Positions 24,882 through 32,945 of a stretch of DNA of 64,000 bases are shown piece by piece. Under the pieces are notes generated by a model. It ran no database searches. It was not told the origin of the DNA and saw only the letters and a program-made list of their open reading frames with translations. The position numbers and the translations under genes are program-made. This DNA comes from Dysosmobacter sp. Marseille-Q4140. Its GTDB lineage: Bacteria; Bacillota; Clostridia; Oscillospirales; Oscillospiraceae. The stretch is taken from NCBI GenBank assembly GCA_018228705.1, contig CP073694.1, forward strand, positions 2,728,001 to 2,792,000. Reading direction: 5' to 3'. Positions within the stretch are counted from its first letter, which is position 1; each line of letters starts with the position of its first letter.

Positions 24882-25928
24882 TTGTATGGACCATTTCAAA
24901 AAGCGAACGGTGTGCTGCGGGGCGGCGCGGCACTCCTTCTGGCATTGCTGCTGTGCACGGCGCCCTTCGGCGCCGGTGTGACGGCCTCGGCCGCCGGCAG
25001 TGAATCCTCCGCCCGGATGCTGGTGCCCGTGGGCCACACCATCGGCATCAAGCTGTTCGCAAGAGGCGTGCTGGTGGTGAAGCTCTCCGACGGCGGGACC
25101 CCCGCCAAGGACTGCGGCCTCCAGACCGGCGACGTCATCGTCAAGTGCGGCGGCGTGTCCGTCACCTCCACGGAGCAGTTCCAGACCCTGCTCCAGGAGA
25201 ACGGCGGCGACGCCACGGACCTCCAGATCCGCCGGGGCGGCGAGAGCATGACATTGGAGGTGGAGCCCCGTCCCAACGACCAGGGCCAGTATGCCATCGG
25301 TGCCTGGATCCGGGACAGCATGGCCGGCATCGGCACCATGACCTATTATGACCCGGCCACCGGTGCGTTCGGCGCTCTGGGCCACGGCATCACCGACGTG
25401 GACACGGCCCAGCTGATGCCCTTCTCCTCCGGCTCCATCCTGCCCTCCACCGTCAAGGCGGTGAAAAAGGGCGCCTCCGGCGCGGCCGGGGAGCTGCGGG
25501 GAGATTTTGACCTGGCCCGGGATCTGGGTACGTTGTCTGCCAACACCGCCTCCGGCGTGTTCGGCACAGTGGAAGAGAGCGATTTTACCGAGAGCCTGAC
25601 CGGTGCGCTGCCGGTGGCGAAGGCCTCGGAGGTCCGAACCGGCCCGGCGGTGATTCTCTCCAATGTGGAGGGCGATCACGTGGCGGAATATGATGTGGAA
25701 ATTTTACAGATCGTAGAGGGTTCCGCAGACGGGCGGGACCTGGTGATCTCCGTGACGGACCCGGAACTGATCGCCGCCACCGGCGGCATCGTCCAGGGCA
25801 TGAGCGGCAGCCCCATTTTGCAGAACGGAAAATTTGTGGGCGCCGTGACCCATGTGCTGCTGAATGACCCAACCAAAGGATATGGAATTTTGATGGAAAC
25901 TATGCTCAAAGCGGGGCAGGCCGCCTGA
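24882..25928 (+). CDS. spoIVB: SpoIVB-type serine peptidase
   Basis: 348 residues. N-terminal signal/membrane segment (~12-34), a PDZ domain (~55-130, with GLQTGDVIVKCGGVSVTS), then the SpoIVB S55 peptidase domain. The histidine is in GALGHGITD (~H168) and the serine in GMSGSP (~S308), followed by GAVTHVLLNDPTKGYGI. In sporulation it signals from the forespore to activate pro-sigma-K processing. The only fitting start is TTG at 24882, 7 nt after AAAGGGGTG. It lies upstream of spo0A, a conserved order, with a Nudix gene between them here. Confidence 0.93.
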   Translation: MYGPFQKANGVLRGGAALLLALLLCTAPFGAGVTASAAGSESSARMLVPVGHTIGIKLFARGVLVVKLSDGGTPAKDCGLQTGDVIVKCGGVSVTSTEQFQTLLQENGGDATDLQIRRGGESMTLEVEPRPNDQGQYAIGAWIRDSMAGIGTMTYYDPATGAFGALGHGITDVDTAQLMPFSSGSILPSTVKAVKKGASGAAGELRGDFDLARDLGTLSANTASGVFGTVEESDFTESLTGALPVAKASEVRTGPAVILSNVEGDHVAEYDVEILQIVEGSADGRDLVISVTDPELIAATGGIVQGMSGSPILQNGKFVGAVTHVLLNDPTKGYGILMETMLKAGQAA

Positions 25929-25944
25929 CCGGCCGCTCACGCAG

Positions 25945-25972
25945 CAGGCCCGCCGGATCACCGGCGGGCCTG
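25945..25972 (+). terminator. Hairpin after spoIVB
   Basis: Perfect 12-bp stem CAGGCCCGCCGG / CCGGCGGGCCTG, loop ATCA, without a U-tract. Confidence 0.5.
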
Positions 25973-25984
25973 TGTCACGGGTAC

Positions 25985-26013
25985 TTGACGAGGAGAACAA
26001 TTTTCCATATCAT
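25985..26013 (+). promoter_or_regulatory. Orphan promoter-like sequence antisense to the Nudix gene
   Basis: TTGACG, exactly 17 bp, TATCAT on the plus strand. No plus-strand gene follows; transcription would run antisense into the Nudix gene. Confidence 0.35.
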
Positions 26014-26041
26014 GAGATGAAGGATACGGACGAGCCGCGGC

Positions 26042-26602
26042 TCATACCAAGGCCAGCTTGGCGTTGAGCTTTTTGTAGATCCGCTCCCGGAACCAGGGCT
26101 CCGTGGAGGCGGCCACCGCCTCCTCCAGGCCGAACCAGCCCACGGCGCTGTTCTCATCGGGCTTGCGGCGCACCGGGTCCGCCGGGTCTGCCTCCAGCAG
26201 ATAGGTGACGTTGAGGTGCAGGTGGGAGGAGACGTACACGCCCCGCTTCTCGTGGCCGTCCACGGTCAGGATCTCCAGGGAGTAGATCTCCGGCGATACC
26301 GGCCGCACACGGGTCAGGCCGCTCTCCTCCCGGACTTCCCGCAGGGCCACTGCCAGCAGGTCCCGCTCCCCGTCGGCGTGGCCGCCCAGCCAGGCCCAGG
26401 ACCCGTACAGATTGTGATACGCCATCAGCACCTGCCGCCGGTCCGGGCTCACCACCCAGGCCGAGGCTGTCAGGTGAGCGGAGGCATTGTCCCGGGTATA
26501 CAGCGCCTCGCCGCTGCCCAGCCGCCGCAGCAGCTCCGCCCGGTCCTGCTCCTCCTGGGGGTTCCAGGGCTGAAAGGCCCTGATCTGCTCCAATAGCTCC
26601 AT
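26042..26602 (-). CDS. Nudix hydrolase
   Basis: 186 residues with a Nudix box from GGHADGERDLL (73) to REVREESG (88-95), matching Gx5Ex7REUxEExGU. The N-terminal NASAHLTASAWVVSPDRRQVLM places it near the family that removes phosphates from nucleotide derivatives; substrate not identifiable. ATG at 26602 is chosen because AAGGCGGCGG lies upstream and the longer frame is not conserved-looking. It is inserted on the opposite strand between spoIVB and spo0A. Confidence 0.9.
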   Translation of the reverse strand: MELLEQIRAFQPWNPQEEQDRAELLRRLGSGEALYTRDNASAHLTASAWVVSPDRRQVLMAYHNLYGSWAWLGGHADGERDLLAVALREVREESGLTRVRPVSPEIYSLEILTVDGHEKRGVYVSSHLHLNVTYLLEADPADPVRRKPDENSAVGWFGLEEAVAASTEPWFRERIYKKLNAKLALV

Positions 26603-26634
26603 TTCACCGCCGCCTTTTTCGTTCAGATGTCCCG

Positions 26635-26663
26635 ATTTTAGCACAAAGCGGCGGGAAAGGGAA
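26635..26663 (-). promoter_or_regulatory. Promoter candidate of the Nudix gene
   Basis: TTCCCT (26663-26658), 17-bp spacer, TAAAAT (26640-26635). The -35 is poor. Confidence 0.45.
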
Positions 26664-26727
26664 GAGCGCCGCGCGGGAGGTGGCAGAAACCGTCGAATGA
26701 TTTTTGGGATTTATTTACAGTTCGCGC

Positions 26728-26756
26728 TTGCAAAGACTGTAAGTTTATGGTAATTT
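26728..26756 (+). promoter_or_regulatory. Vegetative promoter candidate of spo0A
   Basis: TTGCAA (26728-26733), 17-bp spacer, TAATTT (26751-26756). A GCGAAT sequence ~25 bp further on could be the -10 of a sigma-H promoter, as known for spo0A in Bacillus, but its -35 is not convincing. Confidence 0.45.
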
Positions 26757-26892
26757 ATAGAAAACGTGATTTCAAGCTCTGCGAATCCGTCGCAAAGGGG
26801 GCGAGGGGCGCCGTGGATGGAAAAACGGCGTGGAGCCCCGCTGAAAAGCAGGTTTGATTGCTGAAAAATTCTGAAAAAAGGACTGGGAGAAC

Positions 26893-27657
26893 ATGGACAT
26901 CAGAAGAACCGTACTACTGGCAGATGCCAATGAGGAATTCCGCGCCATGCTGCGGGAGGCTATGGAACAAGCGGGGGAGTTCAGCGTCGCGGCCTCCGCC
27001 GGAGACGGCGCGGAGGCCCTGCGGCTGGCGGAGCAGTGCCGGCCGGACCTGGTAGTGATGGACGTGGTGCTGCCGGTGGTGGATGGACTGAGCGTCATGA
27101 AGCAGCTCAAGGAGCTGGGCAACCCCAAGGTGGTGCTGCTGTCCGCCTTTTGCAGCGACCAGGTGGTGGCGGAGGCCCGGGAACTGGGTGCCTGTTACTT
27201 CCTGCCCAAGCCCTGTGATCCGGAGGCCCTCATGGACCGGATGCGGGCGGCCTTCGGCACGGCCCCGGCGGCGGTGGAGCACCCGGCGGAGCTGAAGAAC
27301 CTGGTGACCGCCGTGATCCACGAGATCGGCGTTCCCGCCCACATCAAGGGCTATCAGTACCTGCGGGAGGCCATCATGATCGCCGTGGACGACATGGATG
27401 TGATCAACGCCGTCACCAAGGTCCTGTACCCCGAGGTGGCCAAGCGGTTCGGCACCACCGCCTCCCGGGTGGAGCGGGCCATCCGCCACGCCATCGAGGT
27501 GGCCTGGGACCGGGGCGATCTGGAGACGCTGCAAAAGTACTTCGGCTACACGGTCTCCAATGCCAAGGGCAAGCCTACCAACAGTGAATTCATCGCTATG
27601 ATCGCCGACCGGCTGGTGCTGGAGCAAAAGACCCAGAAGCGCGCCCAGCAGGCTTGA
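26893..27657 (+). CDS. spo0A: Sporulation master regulator Spo0A
   Basis: 254 residues. Receiver domain 1-120 with acidic pocket D11, phosphoacceptor D57 (VVMDVVLP) and K106 (LPKPCD). The C-terminal Spo0A DNA-binding domain contains [21 protein letters not shown] and the recognition region [21 protein letters not shown]. Phosphorylated Spo0A starts sporulation by binding TGNCGAA boxes. ATG at 26893 follows GGACTGGGAG. One exact box (TGTCGAA) lies near the D,D-carboxypeptidase gene at 34.4 kb. Confidence 0.98.
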   Translation: MDIRRTVLLADANEEFRAMLREAMEQAGEFSVAASAGDGAEALRLAEQCRPDLVVMDVVLPVVDGLSVMKQLKELGNPKVVLLSAFCSDQVVAEARELGACYFLPKPCDPEALMDRMRAAFGTAPAAVEHPAELKNLVTAVIHEIGVPAHIKGYQYLREAIMIAVDDMDVINAVTKVLYPEVAKRFGTTASRVERAIRHAIEVAWDRGDLETLQKYFGYTVSNAKGKPTNSEFIAMIADRLVLEQKTQKRAQQA

Positions 27658-27688
27658 GGACATAGCCCTTTCTGTTTCCCCCTCCCAG

Positions 27689-27720
27689 CCAAAAGGCCGC
27701 CCGGTCGGGCGGCCTTTTGG
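27689..27720. terminator. Terminator of spo0A and the DUF2812 operon
   Basis: 14-bp perfect stem CCAAAAGGCCGCCC / GGGCGGCCTTTTGG, loop GGTC. The T-run is within the stem on both strands, so it can serve either gene. Confidence 0.85.
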
Positions 27721-27795
27721 TATAAAATGCAAGATAAATAACGATCTGTATTCCCGCCGGTCCTCTTTTGGAGCGCAAATGGACGTTGCAGGCCG

Positions 27796-29175
27796 TCAGC
27801 GATCCGGTGCCAGGGCCGCTCCGGCGACGGCCATCTGGGCCTCGTCCGGCTCTCCGTCCAGCTCCAGCTCCGCGATCTGCCCCGGCCAGCACAGCAGCCA
27901 CGTGTCCGTGGGCGCACCGTCCAGATACCGCCGCCAGACAGCCTCCGCGCCCCAGGGCATCGGATCGGTTTTCTGCCAGGTGATCTCCCAGAACTCCGGG
28001 TCGTCGTTGGCCATGGTATCCTCCAGGACCAGGTCATAGAGCCGGGCGATGCCGGTGCGGGTGATGGTGTAGCTGAGGTGGTAACGGGTGTCTCCGGATG
28101 CGGCGTCCTGCCGGGCGGTCTCCGAGTACGTGTGCCGGCTCATGAGAAAGGAGCCGTCCCCCAAATCCCACCGGCGGATGTGCGCATAGGAGATGCCGGT
28201 CAGCTTCTCCGCCGTCAGGGGGATGGCCGGCGGGTCCGTCTGCCATTCCTGTCCCTGACAGAGGTAGGTGTCTCCCTCCCCGGTGAACCAGCCCAGCCGC
28301 AGTATGCCGAAGGTCAGCAGACTCACCAGCCCCACTGCCAGCACCACATCCATCAGCAACGTCAGAGCGATGTTGAGACGCCTGGAGGCCCCAGCCCGTT
28401 TCAGACCATCCCGGGTGCGGAGCACCAGAAAGAGGATCCCGCCATAGGCCAGCAGGATCAGCAGAAAGGCGGCAATGGAGGACCGCTGCCACCGCATCAG
28501 GGACAACAGATAGGCCGCTGTAATGGCTGCCAGCGCTCCCAGAGCCGCCAGATTGAACCGGCGGTAGCCGCCGGTGGCGGCGCAGCCTCCCCCGTGGGCC
28601 ACTGATGTCAGCGACCGCCTCCGCCAGCGGTAGTAGGCGGACAGATTCACCCCCTGGAGAACCAGCAGCAGGGTGCTCAGCAGGATCAGAAAAAAGTCGT
28701 TGGAGCTGGAGAAGAAGTCCAGCGGATCCCGCCGGAAATTACTGAAGGCGATGAACAGCCACAGCAGCGGCATCGCCAGCAGAGCATAATTGCTGGGCAG
28801 GAAGTTTTTCTTCATGGAGCGGTGGATGGCCTCGATGCGGACGGCGTCCTCCGTCTCCAGCGGCACCGGGTCCGGCTGCTCTGAGACGAAGATCTGCATT
28901 TGGGCCCAGTCGCCGACCTTCTCCCATCCGGCGGCGGCGCACAGCTCATCCAGACGGTTCTGGCTGTCCGTGGGCCGTGGGTTGAACATGGAGCCGTCGG
29001 AGACGTAGGTGACGGCGTAGGACACCTGTGCCGGCGCTGACCGGCGGTATCTCCAAAAGGCGTTTCCGATGCGCTCCAGACGCCAGCCCTTGGCAGCCAT
29101 GGCCTCCAGATGGCGTTCCACGCCCTGGTAGTCAAAAAGCTGGTACAGGTTCAGTTCCCGCTTGGTGTCCTTCAT
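27796..29175 (-). CDS. DUF2812-domain membrane protein
   Basis: 459 residues. The N-terminal ~110 residues are a DUF2812 domain (LYQLFDYQGVERHLEAMAAKGWRLERIGN... FWRYRRSAPAQVSYAVTY). Four to five membrane helices follow between ~130 and ~300, then a soluble C-terminal region (~310-459). DUF2812 proteins are typically co-encoded with a PadR regulator, exactly as here, and are thought to act in envelope stress or export, but no activity is proven. Start ATG overlaps the padR stop as ATGA. Confidence 0.85.
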   Translation of the reverse strand: MKDTKRELNLYQLFDYQGVERHLEAMAAKGWRLERIGNAFWRYRRSAPAQVSYAVTYVSDGSMFNPRPTDSQNRLDELCAAAGWEKVGDWAQMQIFVSEQPDPVPLETEDAVRIEAIHRSMKKNFLPSNYALLAMPLLWLFIAFSNFRRDPLDFFSSSNDFFLILLSTLLLVLQGVNLSAYYRWRRRSLTSVAHGGGCAATGGYRRFNLAALGALAAITAAYLLSLMRWQRSSIAAFLLILLAYGGILFLVLRTRDGLKRAGASRRLNIALTLLMDVVLAVGLVSLLTFGILRLGWFTGEGDTYLCQGQEWQTDPPAIPLTAEKLTGISYAHIRRWDLGDGSFLMSRHTYSETARQDAASGDTRYHLSYTITRTGIARLYDLVLEDTMANDDPEFWEITWQKTDPMPWGAEAVWRRYLDGAPTDTWLLCWPGQIAELELDGEPDEAQMAVAGAALAPDR

Positions 29176-29495
29176 GTGGCGTCCTCCTCTCTCATGCAGG
29201 CCTCATAGTCCGCGGCCAGCAGCTGCAGCCGACGGTATTCCTCCGCCAGGGCGGTTTTGCCCGCTTCAGTGATGAGATAGCTGCGCTTGCGGCCCTCCAC
29301 CTTGGTCTCGGCGATCATGCCGGCGGAGAGGAACTGTTCCAGCAGGTTGTACAGCGTTCCAGGGCCCACGCTGACCCGGCCTCCGGTGCGCTGCTGGACC
29401 TGGGTCATGATGTCGGCGCCGCAGCACTCCCGCCGCAGACACAGCAGGATATAGAACATCTGCTCCGTCAGGGTTTGGAATTTCTCCCTGGCCAC
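29172..29495 (-). CDS. PadR-family transcriptional regulator
   Basis: 107 residues with a winged-helix PadR domain: QMFYILLCLRRECCGADIMTQVQQRTGGRVSVGPGTLYNLLEQF, then wing-region residues AETKVEGRKRSYLITEAG and a C-terminal dimerisation helix. GTG at 29495 is chosen because GGAGGTGA lies upstream. It likely represses its own operon through TCGAATATCG repeats flanking the promoter. Confidence 0.93.
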   Translation of the reverse strand: MAREKFQTLTEQMFYILLCLRRECCGADIMTQVQQRTGGRVSVGPGTLYNLLEQFLSAGMIAETKVEGRKRSYLITEAGKTALAEEYRRLQLLAADYEACMREEDAT

Positions 29496-29513
29496 GATCT
29501 CACCTCCGCTATA

Positions 29514-29560
29514 TCGAATATCGTTATTTCTCCTTGCCCTCAGTATATAGTCGAATATCG
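29514..29560. promoter_or_regulatory. Repeated operator TCGAATATCG for the padR operon
   Basis: The decamer TCGAATATCG occurs at 29514-29523 (downstream of the promoter) and 29551-29560 (inside the -35/-10 spacer), 37 bp apart. This suggests autorepression by the PadR protein. Confidence 0.55.
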
Positions 29561-29570
29561 ATATTGTCAA
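29542..29570 (-). promoter_or_regulatory. Promoter of the padR-DUF2812 operon
   Basis: TTGACA (29570-29565), 17-bp spacer, TATACT (29547-29542). Confidence 0.78.
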
Positions 29571-29588
29571 GTGCGGACGCGGTTTTCC

Positions 29589-29617
29589 TTGCTATTTGCC
29601 GCGCGGTGTGCTATTCT
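29589..29617 (+). promoter_or_regulatory. Promoter of the TSCPD gene
   Basis: TTGCTA (29589-29594), 17-bp spacer, TATTCT (29612-29617). Confidence 0.55.
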
Positions 29618-29651
29618 GAACGGCGAGACCAGAAAAAGAGGAGAGACGACC

Positions 29652-29909
29652 ATGACTTATTCCTTCCGTCCCCGGGGTGTTTGTTCCCAGGAGATGCGGG
29701 TGGAGGTGGACGACCAGGGCATCATCCAGCGGCTGGAGGTCCTGGGCGGGTGCAGCGGCAACCTCCAGGGCATTTCCTCCCTGGTGAAGGGGATGCCGGC
29801 CCAGGAGGCCATCGCCCGGCTGAAAGGGATCCACTGCGGCCCCAAGGACACCTCCTGTCCGGATCAGTTCGCCCGGGGCCTTGAGGCGGCGCTGAGCCGC
29901 AAGGGCTGA
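29652..29909 (+). CDS. TSCPD-domain protein (TIGR03905 type)
   Basis: 85 residues: PRGVCSQEMRVEVDDQGIIQRLEVLGGCSGNLQGISSLVKGM and the name-giving TSCPDQFARGLE near the C-terminus. Four cysteines (CSQ, GGCSG, IHCGP, TSCPD) suggest metal binding. The same domain is found at the C-terminus of some ribonucleotide reductases; stand-alone versions have no known function. ATG at 29652 follows GAGGAGAG. Single gene with promoter and terminator. Confidence 0.9.
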   Translation: MTYSFRPRGVCSQEMRVEVDDQGIIQRLEVLGGCSGNLQGISSLVKGMPAQEAIARLKGIHCGPKDTSCPDQFARGLEAALSRKG

Positions 29910-29923
29910 TAAAACTGCCGGGG

Positions 29924-29951
29924 AGACCGCTGAAAAGCGGTCTCTTTTTTT
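29924..29951 (+). terminator. Terminator of the TSCPD gene
   Basis: GAGACCGCT, loop GAAA, AGCGGTCTC, then seven Ts. Confidence 0.95.
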
Positions 29952-29993
29952 GCCGAAAGAAAGCACTTTTCGCTTTTTCACGGCTGCGGCAGT

Positions 29994-30022
29994 GGACAGC
30001 GGCACAAAAAAGTGGTACAATG
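29994..30022 (+). promoter_or_regulatory. Promoter of the glycosyltransferase gene
   Basis: TGGACA (29994-29999), 17-bp spacer, TACAAT (30017-30022). Confidence 0.7.
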
Positions 30023-30083
30023 GGGCACCCGCCGGGGTCCTCCGCCTTCCCGGCCAAACCCACAAGAAAGACGGTAGAATCGT

Positions 30084-31217
30084 ATGAAGATCGTATTGGT
30101 CATCGACCAGTTTGATGACGCCAATAACGGAACCACCATCAGCGCCCGCCGCTTTGCCCAGGCCCTCCGGGACCACGGCAACGAGGTCCGGGTCATTGCC
30201 ACCGGCAAGCCTGCGGATTATAAATATGCTGTGCGGCAGATGCGCTTTTTTCCGGTGGTGGAGCACCTGATCACCAGCCAGGGGATGCGTCTGGCCATCC
30301 CCAACCGCCACGTGTTCGAGAAGGCGGCGGCCTGGGCGGACGTGGTGCACTTTATGATGCCCTCCCCCCTGGGGATCATGGGCCTGCGGCATGTGGAAAA
30401 ACTGGGCATCCCCCACACGGCGGCCTTCCACTGCCAGCCGGAGAACATCACCTTCACGCTCCACATGGGCAACAGCAAGCGGGCCAACGACTTTGTCTAT
30501 AACCGCTTCCGGGACACCTTTTTCAACCGCTTCACCCACATCCACTGCCCCAGCAATATGATCGCGGACCAGCTGCGCAGCCACGGCTACACCGCCCAGC
30601 TCCATGTGATCTCCAACGGCATCAGCCCGGAGTACACCTACGGCAAGCGGCCAAAGGAGCCGTGGATGGAGGGCTTTTTCAACGTGCTGATGGTGGGTCG
30701 GTACGCCGGAGAGAAGCGCCAGGACGAGTTGATCGAGGCGGCGGCCCGGTGCCGCCACGCGCAGCAGATCCAGGTGATTCTGGCGGGAAAGGGACCTCTG
30801 GAGAAGAAGTACCGCCGCCTGGCGGAAAAGCTGCCCAACCCCGTCGTCATGGGCTTTTATGAGCCTGCCCGCCTGCTGGAGATCCTCCACATGGCGGACC
30901 TGTACGTACACACCTCCGACGCGGAGATCGAGGCCATGAGCTGTATGGAGGCCTTTGCCTGCGGCCTGGTGCCGGTGATTGCCGACTCTCCCCGGTCTGC
31001 CACGCCCCAGTTCGCATTGGATGAACGGAGCCTGTTTCCCGCCGGGGACGTGGATGCCCTGGCGGAGCGGATCGACTACTGGATCGACCACCCGCAGGAG
31101 CGGGCGGAGATGGAGCGGCGCTACGCCGTCCATGCCGGGCAGTACAGCCTGCGCAATTCCATCTTCCAGACGGAGGAGATGTTCCGTCAGGCCATCGAGG
31201 AACAAAAAAGAGCGTGA
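30084..31217 (+). CDS. GT4-type glycosyltransferase
   Basis: 377 residues, GT-B fold. The N-terminal half has VIDQFDDANNGTTISARRFAQALRDHGNEV and HCPSNMIADQL. The C-terminal half has NVLMVGRYAGEKRQDELIEAA, VILAGKGPLEKKYRRLAEKL and the E-x7-E-like segment SDAEIEAMSCMEAFACGLVPV. Related enzymes add glucose to diacylglycerol or transfer sugars to other lipids and polymers; acceptor unknown. ATG at 30084; single-gene unit. Confidence 0.88.
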   Translation: MKIVLVIDQFDDANNGTTISARRFAQALRDHGNEVRVIATGKPADYKYAVRQMRFFPVVEHLITSQGMRLAIPNRHVFEKAAAWADVVHFMMPSPLGIMGLRHVEKLGIPHTAAFHCQPENITFTLHMGNSKRANDFVYNRFRDTFFNRFTHIHCPSNMIADQLRSHGYTAQLHVISNGISPEYTYGKRPKEPWMEGFFNVLMVGRYAGEKRQDELIEAAARCRHAQQIQVILAGKGPLEKKYRRLAEKLPNPVVMGFYEPARLLEILHMADLYVHTSDAEIEAMSCMEAFACGLVPVIADSPRSATPQFALDERSLFPAGDVDALAERIDYWIDHPQERAEMERRYAVHAGQYSLRNSIFQTEEMFRQAIEEQKRA

Positions 31218-31219
31218 CC

Positions 31220-31251
31220 AAAAGCCCCCGGCTTCTGCCGGGGGCTTTTTT
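31220..31251 (+). terminator. Terminator of the glycosyltransferase gene
   Basis: AAAAGCCCCCGGC, loop TTCT, GCCGGGGGCTTTTTT. Confidence 0.95.
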
Positions 31252-31260
31252 ATGCCGTTC

Positions 31261-31287
31261 ACCGGCAAGGGCGCCGCTGCATACCAT
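31261..31287 (+). promoter_or_regulatory. Possible mother-cell (sigma-E/K-type) promoter of cwlJ-gerQ
   Basis: AC (31261-31262), 17-bp spacer, CATACCAT (31280-31287). It resembles the -35 AC and -10 CATANNNT of sigma-K promoters. The match is short; the argument rests partly on the function of the genes. Confidence 0.3.
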
Positions 31288-31317
31288 GGAACAGCAACCA
31301 AAGTGAGGGGATGACAC

Positions 31318-31758
31318 ATGGCATATTCCGACCGGGAGCTGCTGGCGCGTCTGATCCAGTGCGAGGCGGGCGGAGAGGGAGAAAACGGCATGAAGGCCGT
31401 GGCGGGCGTGGTGATGAACCGGGTCAATGCCACCGGCGGCGAGTATGCCCGGGTGGGCCAGGGCAGTATCCGCAACATCATTTTCCAGCCCTATCAGTTC
31501 GTCTGCGCCAGCGAGACAGAAAATGGCGCCTACAACCCCCAGAACATCTACAACATGCACCCGGAGCAGATCCACTACGATATCGCCGACTGGGCCATCG
31601 CCGGGAACCGTCTGCCGGATGTGGCGGAATCTATCTGGTTCTACAATCCCTTTGGCCCCAACTGCCGGCCCTTTTTTCCCTCGGAGGTGGGCTACTGGCA
31701 GACCCGGATCGGCGACCACTGCTTTTACAATCCCACCGATGCATATTACAAGACTTGA
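31318..31758 (+). CDS. cwlJ: Spore cortex-lytic hydrolase of the SleB/CwlJ family
   Basis: 146 residues consisting only of the Hydrolase_2 domain: YSDRELLARLIQCEAGGEGENGMKAVAGVVMNRV with the presumed catalytic Glu16, then FQPYQFVC and the C-terminal WFYNPFGPNCRPFFPSEVGYWQTRIGDHCFYNP. The lack of a signal peptide and peptidoglycan-binding domain fits CwlJ rather than SleB. It degrades cortex at germination and depends on GerQ, whose gene follows 11 bp later. ATG at 31318 follows GAGGGGATG. Confidence 0.9.
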   Translation: MAYSDRELLARLIQCEAGGEGENGMKAVAGVVMNRVNATGGEYARVGQGSIRNIIFQPYQFVCASETENGAYNPQNIYNMHPEQIHYDIADWAIAGNRLPDVAESIWFYNPFGPNCRPFFPSEVGYWQTRIGDHCFYNPTDAYYKT

Positions 31759-31769
31759 GAGGTGTCACT

Positions 31770-32303
31770 ATGCAGTATTATCCAAATCACGCACCCGCGG
31801 CCACACCCGCCGCACAGAGCGGAGACTGGTCCGGCGAGATCAGCAGGACTTCTCCCCAGGGACCGGCCGTCTCCACGGAGATCGCGCCCAACCGCCAGGC
31901 GATGATGGGCACCGGCCGTCCCATGATCGGATTGTCGACGGCCGGCAGTTCCGTCCCTGAGGACGGGACCCGCACGGACTTTCGCAACCATCTGCCCAGT
32001 GAGGTCATCAATTCTCCCATCAGTGTGGAAGAGGCCTACCGGGGTTCTTTAAAGGCCATGCTGGCAAAATACATCGGCACCTATGTGGTGGCGTCCTTCC
32101 TGGTGGGGACCCAGAACACGGTCTCCTGGGAAGGAATCTTGTACGACGTGGGGAACGACTATGTGACCATCTACCAGGCGGGCCGGGACCGCTACATCGT
32201 CTCGGACATTTATTCCCTGAAATTCATTGAATTTTATGACACGCGGCGCAGAGAGATGTGCGACCAGATTATGCAGAGCAACTGGCAGGAGCCCATGACC
32301 TGA
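31770..32303 (+). CDS. gerQ: Spore coat protein GerQ
   Basis: 177 residues. The variable N-terminal half is rich in Pro, Ala, Ser and Gly. The conserved C-terminal half contains VEEAYRGSLKAMLAKYIGTYVVASFLVGTQNTVSWEGILYDVGNDYVTIYQ, the GerQ family core. GerQ is needed to place or stabilise CwlJ in the coat. ATG at 31770 follows GAGAGGTG; forms an operon with cwlJ. Confidence 0.92.
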   Translation: MQYYPNHAPAATPAAQSGDWSGEISRTSPQGPAVSTEIAPNRQAMMGTGRPMIGLSTAGSSVPEDGTRTDFRNHLPSEVINSPISVEEAYRGSLKAMLAKYIGTYVVASFLVGTQNTVSWEGILYDVGNDYVTIYQAGRDRYIVSDIYSLKFIEFYDTRRREMCDQIMQSNWQEPMT

Positions 32304-32311
32304 GAAAACCG

Positions 32312-32340
32312 TTGCGCGCTGCGGGGCAATGTGGTAAAAT
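32312..32340 (+). promoter_or_regulatory. Promoter of the nitroreductase gene
   Basis: TTGCGC (32312-32317), 17-bp spacer, TAAAAT (32335-32340). Confidence 0.65.
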
Positions 32341-32373
32341 CCGGGTATCTACACAAAAGAAAGGGAGAGTCCC

Positions 32374-32889
32374 ATGGATTTTGCAACCTTGGCCGCGGAG
32401 CGCTACTCTCTGCGGAAATTCAGTGATCGCCCGGTGGAGGAGGAGAAGCTCCAGGCCGTTCTGGAGAGCGGCCGCAGCGCCCCCACCGCCCACAACCTTC
32501 AGCCCCAGCGGATCCTGGTGCTGCGCAGCCCCGAGGCCCAGGAGAAGGCGGACCGCTGCGCCAGCTGCCACCTCCACGCCCCGGTGATGCTGGTGGTGTC
32601 CTACGACCCGGAGGAGGCCTGGAAGCGGGAGGAGGACGGCAAGAACCACGGAGAGATCGACGCCGCCATTGCCGCCACCCAGATGATGCTGGAGGCCGCG
32701 GACCTGGGCCTGGGCACCACCTATGTGGGCATGTTCGACCCGGAGAAGCTCTGTGCCGCCTTCCCGGAGCAGCTCAAGGGTCTGGTGCCCATCGCCCTGC
32801 TGCCCCTGGGCTATCCGGCGGAGGGAGCCCATCCCTCCCGGCTCCACGCCAGCCGCAAGCCGCTGGAGGAGCTGGTCACTTATCTGTAA
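32374..32889 (+). CDS. Nitroreductase family protein
   Basis: 171 residues, the short nitroreductase form. The FMN-binding N-terminus is ERYSLRKFSDRPVEEEKL, followed by SAPTAHNLQPQRILV. The C-terminal part has AAIAATQMMLEAADLGLGTTYVG and IALLPLGYPAEGAHPSRLHASRKPLEE. Such flavoproteins reduce nitro or quinone groups with NAD(P)H. The CASCH motif mid-protein is not a general family feature. Single-gene unit. Confidence 0.92.
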   Translation: MDFATLAAERYSLRKFSDRPVEEEKLQAVLESGRSAPTAHNLQPQRILVLRSPEAQEKADRCASCHLHAPVMLVVSYDPEEAWKREEDGKNHGEIDAAIAATQMMLEAADLGLGTTYVGMFDPEKLCAAFPEQLKGLVPIALLPLGYPAEGAHPSRLHASRKPLEELVTYL

Positions 32890-32893
32890 GCGC

Positions 32894-32932
32894 AAAAAAG
32901 CAGCGGGAACAAATGTGTTCCCGCTGCTTTTT
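32894..32932. terminator. Bidirectional terminator
   Basis: A-run and GCAGCGGGAAC / GTTCCCGCTGC with a T-run, between the nitroreductase and the convergent carboxypeptidase gene. Confidence 0.93.
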
Positions 32933-32945
32933 CCAGCTTTGCAGA

